DNA of 64,000 nucleotides, from contig CP114485.1 of assembly GCA_027186245.1 (NCBI GenBank), positions 2,170,001 to 2,234,000 of the forward strand, written 5' to 3'. The stretch comes from Coriaria nepalensis (Eukaryota; Streptophyta; Magnoliopsida; Cucurbitales; Coriariaceae). A program made the position numbers and the translations under genes. Position 1 is the first letter of the stretch, and each line of letters opens with the position of its first letter. Below the pieces are notes generated by a model. It ran no database searches and had not been told where the DNA came from. It saw only the letters and a list, made by a program, of their open reading frames with translations. Shown here in pieces: positions 43,737-54,800 of this stretch.

Positions 43737-45142
43737 TCAACTCTCACTTTTCTTTTTCTTCTTTTTATCTTTCTTTTTGCTTGACAAGTCAGCTTCTTCT
43801 TCCTCTGCTTTTTCTTCTGCATGCTTTCTCTTCTTCTTATGCTTCTTAATATCTCCTCCATTGTCTTCTAATAACTCAACACTCTCTGCAGCAAATTTCT
43901 TCTTCTTTTCCTTCTTTTCGGTAACAGGAACTTCATTTACTTCCATTTCTTGATCAATCACAGTAGCAGATTCTACCATTTTCCCGATAATAGAATCTGC
44001 TGCGGGATTATATGTCTAGAGAAAGCAGAACAAGGGTTAACTAAGTTAGATTATCGAAATCAACTAAAATGGGTTCGTATAATATTAATTACTCATTAAC
44101 AAAATAAACAACAGACCTTGGCGGCAGTTATCAAAGCACCTGCTCCCTTTTTCCTATCCTTATCATAAGCTTCAATCTTAGGTTTTCCTTTAGCTGACCC
44201 AGCAGAACGACCCAATTCTCTTCCTTCCAAATTCCTTAACCGAGCTTCAAGCTGCACAAGAATCATTCATTCACATCGCAAAAATATTTTTCAGCAAATG
44301 TAAGTAATTAAAAAAATAAAAAAGTTCCATGGAGTAGTACCTTGACACGGCTTTCAAGGCCCAAAGAATTATCCTCTCCATCTCCAAGGGCATCATATCT
44401 AATAGCCAATGCAGTTTTTGCAGCAAGTGACCGAGAAACTTTTCCTTTAAACTTTGCTGCAGCCTGACCAATTAAAGAAGCATGGTAAATAAGCCCGTAT
44501 TTGGGAGTAGCATGCTTGGTTTTGAGGGCTCTAAAGAGAGCCTTTTCAGCACCAAGAATCTGAATGGTGCTTCCAGGCTGCTTAGCAAGATTCAACAAAC
44601 TGCCACCATGGGCAATAAGCCGAGCACCTACAAGCTCTCCAACAAGAGCTGTCAAATTAGGTGCAATTGTGTTCATTCAGCTTTTTAAATAATCATACAG
44701 CTGTGCCCTGTACTCGGAAAGAGAAAGAACTTGTTCGCAAAGTTCTCTGATATTAGACAGATTGAGATCACTAACTTCAGTTCCCATAGATATCATAGCT
44801 GCTTCCTTCAATTCTGCCTCAACCTCTTCGGGTAATATCTGGCATAGTTTAAATAACAAGTGATGGATATTTTTAACATCAGTTATGGATCATAGAATAT
44901 TTATTTGGTAAGCTTTTTGAGGACTGTAAATTAAATCATACCTCGGAAAAATCCATCTTTGCAGCATTATTACGGTCACCCATTATTTTTACAGTCTTGG
45001 CATAATGGATGTTGTCTTGTATGATCTTAGCAGGCTCGGGAAAATGGCAACCATACCACTCACGTACCCTCATGGCATATGTATTAAGCTCCTTGTCAAG
45101 GTCATCAAGCAATCCAATTGCCTGAACGATCATTGTATCTAC
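43737..45142 (-). pseudogene. NOP58: NOP58 nucleolar protein, 5'-truncated and with an internal stop
   Basis: NOP58 is a core protein of box C/D snoRNPs, which guide rRNA 2'-O-methylation. Four exons remain: 45142-44942 ([37 protein letters not shown]), 44838-44341 ([60 protein letters not shown]), 44251-44117 (LEARLRNLEGRELGRSAGSA) and 44015-43737 (Lys-rich KKE/D tail). They keep perfect phase and cover the NOSIC and Nop domains. However, the roughly 160-residue N-terminal domain is absent: upstream of 45142 there is only a PPR pseudogene. In exon 2, TGA at 44677-44679 follows YDYLKS exactly where the family has Arg before MNTIAPN, as expected for a CGA to TGA change. Gene order suggests this is the ancestral locus (cf. 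At3g05060), so it seems to have decayed in place. A functional copy must exist elsewhere. Confidence 0.85.
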
Positions 45143-45307
45143 CTACAAAGATAGGAACATCTTAAATTACGGTTCAGCTCATTAAATGTACCATTTACTC
45201 TACTACACATTTTTATTTGTTTTTTAATTTTTATAACACTTTTTAAAACTAACTATAAATAAATAAAAAATCATACATGTTACAAAGTTACATGAAGACA
45301 GCAATAA

Positions 45308-47716
45308 TTATAACCAAAAATCATTGCAAGAGAATTTGCCATCAACAAAGTGATGAAAACGATTAGCATCTCTCACAATAATCTCCCTCTTAACGATCTT
45401 CAAAATATACCTAGTCACATTATGACGATCACTGCAAACTCGAAGATTTTTAGTGATCCGAATCAAACTCCCAGCGGGACTGCTCAAAAGCCCAAATGCA
45501 ATAGCCAGTCTTTCACTATGACCCACAACAACTTCACCTTCATTGCTTCATCTACATCACGTAAAACGCAGCTCATATCGGCCACGTATCCACAGCTCTC
45601 AATTTCCAACCTTAACCTCTCCAAAAACTTGCTAATTTCCACCCAATTAGAGTGAGAATCATCCGCCTGCAAAAAGTGTGTGGACTTTGTTCCTTACTTC
45701 AATCAAAGCTATATCCAGGTGTTTTTTAGAGGCCCTTTATCCTCATATGATCGCGGATAGAATTTACAGCATCCCATCTCTTTGCTTCAGCATAGATGTA
45801 AACCCCAGGATTTATTGAGTCTAAGGAGAGTAACTTATCCGCAATATTTACCCCCAAATCAATGTTTTTTTGGATTCTACATCCATTGAGAAAGGCTTCA
45901 AGTATGGGCCCCATTGGATTGAATGGGATTTGTTGAATCAATGCTTCGGCTTGTTGGGAGACCACCCCGCACGGCTAAGAAGTTCGACTAAACAAGCGGC
46001 TTTTCGGTACGGATAATGAAATGGGCTTTTTCCATTTCCTCAAACACAGTGATTCCCTCTTCTACAAGCCCGGAATGACTACTAGCAGATATGAGAGAAA
46101 TGAAGGTGTTTTGATTCAGATTAAGTCCCTCTGTTCGCATCTGGTCATAGACACTAACAGCTTCAAGCCCACGGCCGTGGACTCCATATCCAGAAATCAT
46201 AGAATTACATAATATTACATCCTTTGTGATAGGCCCATTGGAGAACTTGAACACTTTTCCCGCTGATTTATGTGCCCACATTTTGAGTACATATCAATCA
46301 AGGCAGTCATATTAACCATGTCAAAAGCACAATGGAAGCGGAGTAAGTAAGCATGAATACTTCAAGGAGCCCAAATTGGCACAGGCATGGAGCAAACTGA
46401 CAAGAGTTACAGAATTTGCAGAAACTCCTTCCTTTTGCATCTGACTAAATAACTTACGGGCATCTACGGCTTTTCCATTCTGTGCTTATCCTACGAGCAG
46501 AGCAGTCCATGTTACCACATTCTTGTTTTCCATTCGGTTAAAAACAAAATATGCTTATTCTAAGGCTCCACACTTGAAATATAGATCAACAATTGATGTG
46601 GACAAAACTAAGCTTAGGTCAACTCCTCTTCTTTAGATGCTACCATGAAGAATTTTTCCACCATCCAGATTGGCCATCTGAGAACAAAACCGAAGGAGGC
46701 TTATAATGGTTACTGAATCAAACCCGACCCCACTAGTCACCAATAGAAAGAGATTCCGTGCTTCAACAACAAGCCCATTTTGTAAGAATCCAGAGATCAT
46801 AGCATTCCATGAAATCAAATTTCTTTCTGGCATGCTATTGAAAACCCATTTAGCACTTTCAATGTCACCTGATTTGCTATACATGTCAATCAATGAAGTG
46901 AGCACCTTAATCTCATTACCCATTCCAAATCCAAGTGTACAACAATGCACACATTTTCCAAGCTCCAAATCGATTGTTTCTCCACATACTTGAATCAGGC
47001 TAGCCATGGTTACTGAACTTGGCCTAATTCTACTCCCTAGCATATGAAAAAACATATCAAAAGCTTCACTAAGACGACATGCTTGAAAATACCCTCCAAT
47101 CATTGCATTCCAACAAACAACATCTCTTTCTACCATACCGTTAAAAAACCTTCTTGCACCATAAATATCATCAATTTTCACTAAAAAATTAACAATGGAG
47201 CTTCCTAAAAAACGATCAGTTTCCAACCCTCTATTTAGAGCCACCCTTATTACTTCCATGCCCATTTCATAATCCAACTAGCAAGAAAACGCCTTGAGTG
47301 CAAAGTTGCAGGTATAACTATCAAAATCTAAATTATACCGTCCCATTATCTTCAATGTCTTAATAGTTCATCATAACGCTCATTTTTTAGATATCCATCA
47401 ATGATAGCATTGCAGAGAATAGTTCTTGGTTGAGGAAATGATCAAACACTTTACTAGCATAATCCACATGATCCAAAACAGAGAAAATCCGGACAAGTTT
47501 TGTAGCAAAAAATTGCTCTGTTGATATACAGTCGGTGATGATTACTTGAGCATGAATTGATCTAACCCAAATAACACTTTTTCCGGATTCTTCGAGGAGT
47601 TCCAGAAAGAATTCAGCATTGGGAGAAGCATAAGTGTAGAAGGTGGATAAGAGGCTAAGCCTGAAGGTTATTGTTTTGGGAACAAAGTGATGGAGATGAA
47701 GGAAGATAGGAAGCAT
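45308..47716 (-). pseudogene. DYW-type pentatricopeptide repeat protein pseudogene
   Basis: PLS-class PPR repeats, E domain and DYW cytidine-deaminase domain of an organelle RNA-editing factor are recognisable but broken over at least six frames. The pieces run, in order, from MLPIFLHLHHFVPKTITFRL and SIHAQVIITDCISTEQFFAT through RDVVCWNAMIGGYFQACRLS, LTSLIDMYSKSGDIESAKWV, RNLISWNAMISGFLQNG, DVILCNSMISGYGVHGRGLE and EISKFLERLRLEIESCGYVA. The last two pieces are [19 protein letters not shown] and [17 protein letters not shown]. The HxE zinc site (HSE) survives, but the CxxCH motif reads CSDRH, so a zinc-binding Cys has become Arg. The protein ends Asp-Phe-Trp-Leu rather than Asp-Tyr-Trp. Stops and shifts occur near 47387, 46633-46281, 45988, 45726 and 45520. 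The 3' end lies only 165 bp upstream of the NOP58 remnant. Confidence 0.92.
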
Positions 47717-48510
47717 GAAGAGATTGAGAAGGGATAGAAGGTCAAGAGCTTTTTAGTGAAAGCCATATGCCACTCTGGGCTTCAAGCGCAGAAAAATCTC
47801 AAATTTCCGACAATAGAGCTAGATATTACAACTAATACTGATCATTTTTACCTGATTCTAAAAAAAAAAAGAAGCAGAAGATTTATATGACCTTAGTTCA
47901 GCCTCTGAAATCACCATCTATTTGATGCTCGATAGCAAACAGAACCCAGCAAAGAAACGTCGAGATTGCATATGAAGAACAAAAGACAGTAACTGAGTAC
48001 TTATTTACCCAGAAAAACTAAAGATACGGACCGGTGAAGAAGATGGGTCGCCAGAGGCGATGATGTTCCAGAAACGGCGGGGATGACTCACCCTCGGGAA
48101 CTGAAGGAAGTGTGAGAACTGTAAAAATAAAAGGGAGGGAAATTCTCCCGCAGCGTGAACGACGTGTAGGATTTTGTCCCTTCCGTGTCATTGACTGTTA
48201 TCCGGCGATTAATAAATCTAAGAAATCTGAAACGATCGATTAATTTTACCGGTCGGTTAACCAACCATGAACTAAAATCCCTAAGAAAATATAATTCGTA
48301 ATAAATATATCTACATTAATAGCAAATTCATTCTTATATAATTATATAAGATTACGGTTATAAAAAAAAGGAAAAAAAGGTTAACCTTTATCCGACCGAT
48401 ATCTAATGATTAAATACCGGTCGGTTAACCGATCATTTAACCATTTGATCATCACTGATTATACATGAACAATATCATATTATTAAATTAAATATATTCG
48501 AACGAAGTAA
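47717..48510. other. Intergenic with repeat-rich flank
   Basis: Former promoter region of the PPR pseudogene, then a repeat cluster at 48248-48430 (separate entry). I looked on the minus strand for the missing NOP58 5' exons here and saw none. Confidence 0.5.
48248..48430. repeat. Direct and inverted ACCGGTCGGTTAACC repeats, possible TE remnant
   Basis: ACCGGTCGGTTAACC occurs at 48248-48262 and again at 48416-48430. Partial inverted matches lie between them (GGTTAACC at 48379-48386, TCCGACCG at 48391-48398), and the interior is AT-rich. This resembles the ends of a small decayed transposable element. No transposase is seen. Confidence 0.55.
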
Positions 48511-48921
48511 CTATAATTCATTCGTTCCGACAGAAAGACAAGCATCGACACAAATTTTGAAAACTGTCTTAACAACTTCATTCTCAAGGCCCAGCCCAAA
48601 TTGATCGATCAATCTGTCTTCACAGTGTTGAATACAGTGAGGTCTTAGACAAGTTTTCATACATATTTCACTCAACAGCGTGAACTGACGCTTCCCACCT
48701 CCTAGTCTCAACGGATCATATTCTGAAAGGCTTTCTTCACATTGCTTTGAACATCTTCCTATTGGTATCTGATGAAAGGAGTGAGAAGATGTAAGGTGAG
48801 AGGAAACACGAGAAACTTCGTAAGAAGGTGTCGGATTAGGGTGACAGCGGCGGGTTCGATTTTTCGGGTCCGCTTTAACAGATCCTGGTACTAGAAGAAT
48901 AATTGAAATCACTAACAACAT
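48511..48921 (-). CDS. Small secreted cysteine-rich protein with four CxxxC motifs
   Basis: A single-exon gene. I start it at ATG 48921 (MLLVISIILLVPGSVKA, a clean signal peptide), giving 136 residues. An ATG nine codons upstream (48948) lies next to a TATA-like TATTTATAT and would leave no leader. The mature part has nine cysteines: one near the N-terminus, then eight in four CxxxC pairs (CSKQC, CMKTC, CIQHC, CVDAC) spaced CX3C-X25-CX3C-X4-CX3C-X23-CX3C. Two successive CX3C...CX3C units recall alpha-hairpinin folds, in which two helices are pinned by two disulphides. Secretion is well supported; a defence or inhibitor role would be only an analogy. I do not recognise the family by name. An intron removing the Ser/His-rich stretch (about residues 38-51) is possible but not needed, as the frame is open throughout. 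Confidence 0.72.
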   Translation of the reverse strand: MLLVISIILLVPGSVKADPKNRTRRCHPNPTPSYEVSRVSSHLTSSHSFHQIPIGRCSKQCEESLSEYDPLRLGGGKRQFTLLSEICMKTCLRPHCIQHCEDRLIDQFGLGLENEVVKTVFKICVDACLSVGTNEL

Positions 48922-49188
48922 ATTGGTTCCGGTGATGTTTCCACCCATATATAAATAATCTCTCTAAGCTAGCTTGAAGCAAAATCTTCCAAGGTAAATT
49001 ATTAGTATATATGTATACACACAATGCTTAAACCACGATACATGTATATATAGCGTAGTTTTTGACAGGTGTGTATATATATATATATATATCAACTTAA
49101 TTTTCCGACACGAAATGACTTCTCGAAGGAGCAAAAGGACAGTATATCTCATCAGGTTTAAAGGGGTCCAAAGCCTTTCCTCTTCCTA

Positions 49189-51345
49189 ATGCCTGCCTCC
49201 CTCTCCCAAATGGCCGCTACTCTCTCTACGCCTCTTGATATTATCCACTCTGTTGGACATTCTTCAGACTCGAAAAAACCCATTTTCTTCACCTCACCAC
49301 TCAAAAGGAAGAATTTCACCGTAATTTGTCGCTCTTCGTCTCCAAAATCTACCCCAAACTTTGCTGAAACCAATCAGAAAAACCCATCTTTGTCTGAGCA
49401 ACTCGAACCCTTATCCACAACCACCCTCTCCAAAAACCCAGCGGACCAATCTCAAACCCGTCTCTTAACGAAGCCGAAGTCCGTTTGGGTGAACCCCACA
49501 AAGCCCAAACGCTCTGTTCTCTTACTCCAAAGGCAGAAACGCTCTTCTTATGCGTACAACCCCCAGCTGAGAGAGCTAAAGGCATTTGCTCAAAAGCTGA
49601 ATGACTCGGCTGTTATCTCTGAAGATGCTTTCTCGGCTGCTCTAGAGGAAATCCCGCATCCACCCACTAGAGAAAATGCACTTTTGATTCTCAACAGCTT
49701 GAAGCCATGGCAGAAAACCTATATGTTCTTCAATTGGATTAAGACCCAGAATCTATTCCCCATGGAAACAATATTCTACAATGTAACGATGAAGTCCTTG
49801 AGGTTTGGACGGCAGTTTCAGCTCATTGAAGACCTTGCTAATGAGATGATAAGCAATGGGATTGATCTTGATAACATCACTTGCTCTACCATTATTACTT
49901 GTGCCAAAAAGTGCAATCTCTTTGACAAGGCAATGGAGTGGTTTGAGAGGATGTACAAGATCGGTTTGATGCCCGATGAGGTAACATACTCTGCTATTTT
50001 AGATGTTTATGCAAATTTAGGCAAAGTAGAAGAGGTTCTTAGTTTATATGAAAGGGGACGGGCCACGGGCTGGAAACCGGACCCCATTACATTTTCTGTT
50101 CTAGCAAAAATGTTTGGGGAAGCAGGGGATTATGATGGTATTAGATATGTCTTAGAAGAGATGAAATCTACTGAAGTGCAGCCTAATTTGGTAGTTTATA
50201 ACACATTGTTAGAGGCAATGGGGAAAGCTGGAAAGCCTGGTTTTGCTAGAACCCTATTTGAGGAAATGATTGAGTTAGGAATAACCCCAAATGAGAAAAC
50301 ATTAACAGCGCTTGTTAAGATTTACGGGAAGGCAAGGTGGGCTAGAGATGCTGTGGAGTTATGGGAGAGAATGAGATCGAATAAATGGCCTATGGATTTC
50401 ATTTTATACAACACATTGTTGAATATGTGTGCGGATCTTGGATTGGAAGAAGAAGCAGAGGATCTCTTTGAGAATATGAAGAAATCGGAGAATTCCCGGC
50501 CAGATAGCTGGACCTATACGGCAATGTTGAACATACATGGTAGTGGAGGGAATGTGGAGAGAGCAATGGAATTGTTTGAAGAGATGATTGAATTAGGTGT
50601 AGGGATTAATGTGATGGGCTGCACTTGTTTGATTCAATGCTTAGGTAAATCTAGGCGAGTTGATGATCTCGTTAGGGTTTTTGATATTTCAATTAAAAGA
50701 GGTGTTAAACCCGACGATCGACTTTATGGGTGCTTACTTTCTGTCGTGTCCTTGTGTGAAGGAAGTGAAGACGTTGAAAAAGTCCTTGCTTGTCTTCAAC
50801 AAGCCAATCCGAAACTGGTAAGCTTTGTTGAATTATTGCTAGAAGAGAAAAATACCTTTGAAACAGTGAAGGAGGAGTTTCGGAATATTATTGGCAGTAC
50901 AGAAGTTGAAGCTAGAAGACCTTTCTGTAACTGCCTGATTGATATATGCAGAAACCAGAATTTTCACAAGAGGTCACATGAGCTGCTCTACTTGGGTAGT
51001 TTATATGGGCTGTACCCAAGTTTACACAATAAAACGGAAGACAAGTGGTGTTTGGATGTTCGGTCATTATCTGTTGGAGCAGCTGAGACTGCTTTAGAAG
51101 AGTGGATGGCAACAGTATCCAAGATTGTGAACCGGAAAGAGGATTTGCCGGAGTTGTTTTCGGCTCAGACAGGGGCAGGGACGCATAGGTATTCTCAAGG
51201 ATTGGGTAATTCATTTGGTTGTCATTTGAAGAGACTTGGGGCTCCATTTAAGCAGTGTGAAGATAAGTCTGGTTGGTTTGTGGCAAATAGGGAGGAATTA
51301 GTGACTTGGGTAAATTCGGTTGTTCCTCCACCTGTGGTAGCATAG
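49189..51345 (+). CDS. Plastid PPR-SMR protein (At5g46580/SOT1-like)
   Basis: An intronless gene of 718 residues. The first 50-60 residues are Ser, Thr and Pro-rich (MAATLSTPLDIIHSVGHSSD, SPLKRKNFTVICRSSSPKST), as in chloroplast transit peptides. Roughly ten P-type PPR motifs follow (about 185-530), for example MPDEVTYSAILDVYANLGKV, QPNLVVYNTLLEAMGKAGKP and RPDSWTYTAMLNIHGSGGNV; these read plastid RNA one base per repeat. The C-terminus is an SMR domain from about residue 620 (LDVRSLSVGAAETALEEWM, then TGAGTHRYSQGLGNSFGCHL). This layout is shared by SOT1/PPR53 (rRNA 5' end maturation) and SVR7. The SMR wording fits my recollection of At5g46580 better than SVR7, but I leave the symbol blank. 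Start: a second in-frame ATG at 49210 would also keep the transit peptide. Confidence 0.93.
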   Translation: MPASLSQMAATLSTPLDIIHSVGHSSDSKKPIFFTSPLKRKNFTVICRSSSPKSTPNFAETNQKNPSLSEQLEPLSTTTLSKNPADQSQTRLLTKPKSVWVNPTKPKRSVLLLQRQKRSSYAYNPQLRELKAFAQKLNDSAVISEDAFSAALEEIPHPPTRENALLILNSLKPWQKTYMFFNWIKTQNLFPMETIFYNVTMKSLRFGRQFQLIEDLANEMISNGIDLDNITCSTIITCAKKCNLFDKAMEWFERMYKIGLMPDEVTYSAILDVYANLGKVEEVLSLYERGRATGWKPDPITFSVLAKMFGEAGDYDGIRYVLEEMKSTEVQPNLVVYNTLLEAMGKAGKPGFARTLFEEMIELGITPNEKTLTALVKIYGKARWARDAVELWERMRSNKWPMDFILYNTLLNMCADLGLEEEAEDLFENMKKSENSRPDSWTYTAMLNIHGSGGNVERAMELFEEMIELGVGINVMGCTCLIQCLGKSRRVDDLVRVFDISIKRGVKPDDRLYGCLLSVVSLCEGSEDVEKVLACLQQANPKLVSFVELLLEEKNTFETVKEEFRNIIGSTEVEARRPFCNCLIDICRNQNFHKRSHELLYLGSLYGLYPSLHNKTEDKWCLDVRSLSVGAAETALEEWMATVSKIVNRKEDLPELFSAQTGAGTHRYSQGLGNSFGCHLKRLGAPFKQCEDKSGWFVANREELVTWVNSVVPPPVVA

Positions 51346-51853
51346 TTTTGTAGACCAAGCTCCTTATTTACTATTTATGCATTTTTCATTGTTTACCCAG
51401 AAGAAAAATGTCATCTGGTTTACGAAAATGTGAATCGTTATTTATTTATTTAATGGATAACAAATTTCAAAGAGAAATACCTTAACAACACAGTTTCTAA
51501 CTTTCTATGGCGCTAGGAAAAGTAACCCACAATCCAAATCTACAAAGCTTTCGACATTATAACTCTAATTGAACTCGCGAAAGAAAAAAAAAAAGGGGGA
51601 TCTTGTATTACCACGTGCTCTTTTTTTCCTCCCCTAACAGGCTAACAAGTTTGCCTCGTCTTCTGAAAGCTTTTGCATGCTGGCTAGAGGAAGTTCAAAA
51701 TTCATATAACCATCCTTTTCAACTACGAAAGTGGTTAACGTAACTGTACTGAGCAATCAAATCAATAAATCGGTTTTCGAAATTTACAGCGTCTCAAGTT
51801 TCTGACAGATTCTTCCAACACTATAAGTATCTCCTCCCCGATGGCGTAGAGAA
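51346..51853. other. Intergenic between convergent PPR-SMR and WD40 genes
   Basis: Shared 3' flank of about 500 bp. No gene or repeat of note is seen. Confidence 0.5.
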
Positions 51854-54800
51854 TCACCGGACTTGAACAACTCTGTAGTTAATAACCAGATCCTCTGGCT
51901 TCTTCCAAATATAAGCCCGCACTGTTCCTAAACTCATTTCTGGGGACAATATCTGGAAATAGATAATTAAAAAGTTAAATGGGACTACACGTCGATATGT
52001 TTCCATAGTAGGCATTTTCTCAAGTATTTGGCTCCATGGCTCCAAAATATGAGCTCTGAAAGAACAGAACAGTATGCTAAAATGACAATTGTATAAAGCT
52101 ACGCGAAAATCTACTAACCTGATGGTTACACAAGATCTCTACAGAAGGTTTCAGCTTTGTCCAAGGCTTTAATCCGGAACGGAAAGGTCCGTCTCCAACT
52201 ATTGGATGTTGTAACTCCCCTCCGGAGATTCCAGGAGAAAATGTTGCATCAGGATTCCCATTATCCAATGGTTTATCAAGTACCAATTTTTCTATGACGT
52301 AATTAACAACCTGCGTACATACGCAGAGACGAGTGGTTATATTTACAATATATTAAAAAGGAACCAAAAATCTGCTTCTTTCTTTTCCTCTTCAACGTAT
52401 GATTATCAAAATGATTATTGCAACTGCAATTCAGCATAGAATTTTAAGACAGAAATTTCAAACTAACCACAACATATTCTTTCTCTCGAACCAAATAATT
52501 GAAAAAGCTGAACCTACCTTATGGATTCTCAATATTCGAGGAGCACTTAGTTTTCCTTGCGTAACGATCTGAATGGATGAACCTTCACATGGATGTAGAT
52601 AAAAGCTGCACCTGCAGAAAGTTAAACTATTACCCCTAAAAAAAATCAAAAATGAAACAACGCTTTAATGAATCCAGATGTTAATTCATGCATAAAAGGG
52701 TATTTTCAATAGTACTTCGTATTTTCTCTAGGTGGTAGGCGACTATTCAACACACAGTCCAAGCACCACCATGGAAAGTCCTTCTCATCTTCTGTTCCAT
52801 CTAATTCTGTAGTTTTCTTTCTCCATGGACCCCCCTGAGAACCCTCGGTAATAATAGAAGGGGGGGATGCGGCTGAAAATTCAAATGGAGGATACACCAT
52901 GCAGTCATTCTCAGCATTACTGTTCACTTCAATTCTCGAATGCACAAGACTTCTAGCAGTGATGTCCTTCCCACATAAAACATCCTCATTTGCTGACGGT
53001 TGGGAACCAGATCTTTGCTTTCTTTTGGCCAACCAATGAGCCAAGAGTCCTTTAAGGGTCTCTCGGGCTAGATTAACCTACATTCACATAATTGGTTACG
53101 TTGTAGTAAACTATAAAACAGAGAGTATTTGATTGATTGAGATTATTATAATACTAAGCCTGTGTCTTTTCATGAATATGAAGGTCGTAAACCAAGAAAG
53201 ATGGATAGATCCCACCAAGAGGAAAAACTAGCAGTTCAAGAGTATTTGATTGATTAGGAAGCCTCAAGGATTGTGAGTGAGAATCAATAGGATTACGTAG
53301 TTATTAAATCCCAAAAAAAATAAAGGTTCATACCAATGTTTACCTTATCATCCTCAGGTTTCTCAGCAATATTAAGGTCCGCTGAATACATCTCTGCATA
53401 GAAGCACTGGGGAGTGTCCAGATGAATAGACAAATTTCCATGCTTTGTATCCACAGTGAACCATGCAGGAATGCTTACCTGGAGCAGGGTTATGATCAAT
53501 GAAAAAATCTCACCAATGTAAAATTACAAACAGAAATCCTGTAATTAGAACCTCACCATCTCAAATAGCCCTTCCTTTTTCTCCTCAAAAGAGACCTAAA
53601 AATTGAGATCAAATATAAATTACTACTGTGTTCACAAAACGTTTACAAGGCATCTTCAAAAGAGGCTTGTAATTAAAGTCCTCCCCGAGCTTCTATATTA
53701 ACAGCATCCTAAGTGAAAAATGAGTTCAGAGACGGAGGGTGACAAGTGTAACCTTTCCATAATCCTCAATGACAAGTCCCCTGGTAATCTCCCACAGCTT
53801 CACTAAACCAGCAGAATCCTACAATAGAAATTACATCATATTACATGAATGTAATAACTGGAGTAAAAAAAAAAAAATCTTAAACTATACTTGGAGATAG
53901 ACGTCTCGTAATCAATGTGTCATAAACACTCAACAAGATAGTAGCATGATTACCTTTGTCAGGACATGCCTTCTATTATTTAAAATTTCATGCTGCACAA
54001 TTCCAGGCATTCCAGGAATAGTCAATGCCGGTTCTTTATACACAGGGACCTATATATAATCAATGCCCATGCGCATATGTTAACATGAAATGACGAATCC
54101 AAAACTCCCATTCCAACGCTGTCCCCGCTAGGGGGATAGTTGGACAAATAGTTAAGGGAGAAGAAAGTATAAGATTATGCATACCTCATCAAACAATATG
54201 AGAAAAAGGATACGCATTCATAACTAAACCAGAACAATCATGAATGAAACAAAACAAGTAGCACTCACAGGAGTAGATCCTTCTAAGGAAACCCTTGCTC
54301 TTGAAAATGACAAGTTTCCAGCCAAGAATGAACCCCCTCTTTGAAATACCTTTTGAGGGTTGCATGCTTCAGCAGGCCATCTTTGAACTGAAGAATCTGT
54401 TGTTGCAACCCATATATCATCATCCTGCAAAGCCAATTGCTGAATGGGATATTCCCCTGTGCAAAGTAGAAGACTCTCTCTTGTTGCCAAGTCTGTCAAG
54501 TATAGCTGAGGTATAAACAGAATCAAAAGGGTATTCAAGATGGCAAAACAAATTATGAATAAGATACTACTTAAATGAAGACTCTTTAATTCACATTGCA
54601 CATACAGAAAGGTCTCTTCCACCACTATAAACATGAGTAAAATTTGGAGTACTAGCTAATGCCCAAACAGAGTCCATGTGCACAGCATAGGAATGTATGC
54701 ATCGTTGCTGACCAATATCCCATAGTCTACGAGGAGAATCATGTAAATTTGTAAGATACATCCCAAAAATAGCTTAGTACAACAAGGACCAACCGCTGTA

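Noticed and set aside
50912..51247. 111-codon antisense frame opposite the PPR-SMR gene
   Set aside because: A shadow of the intronless coding sequence.
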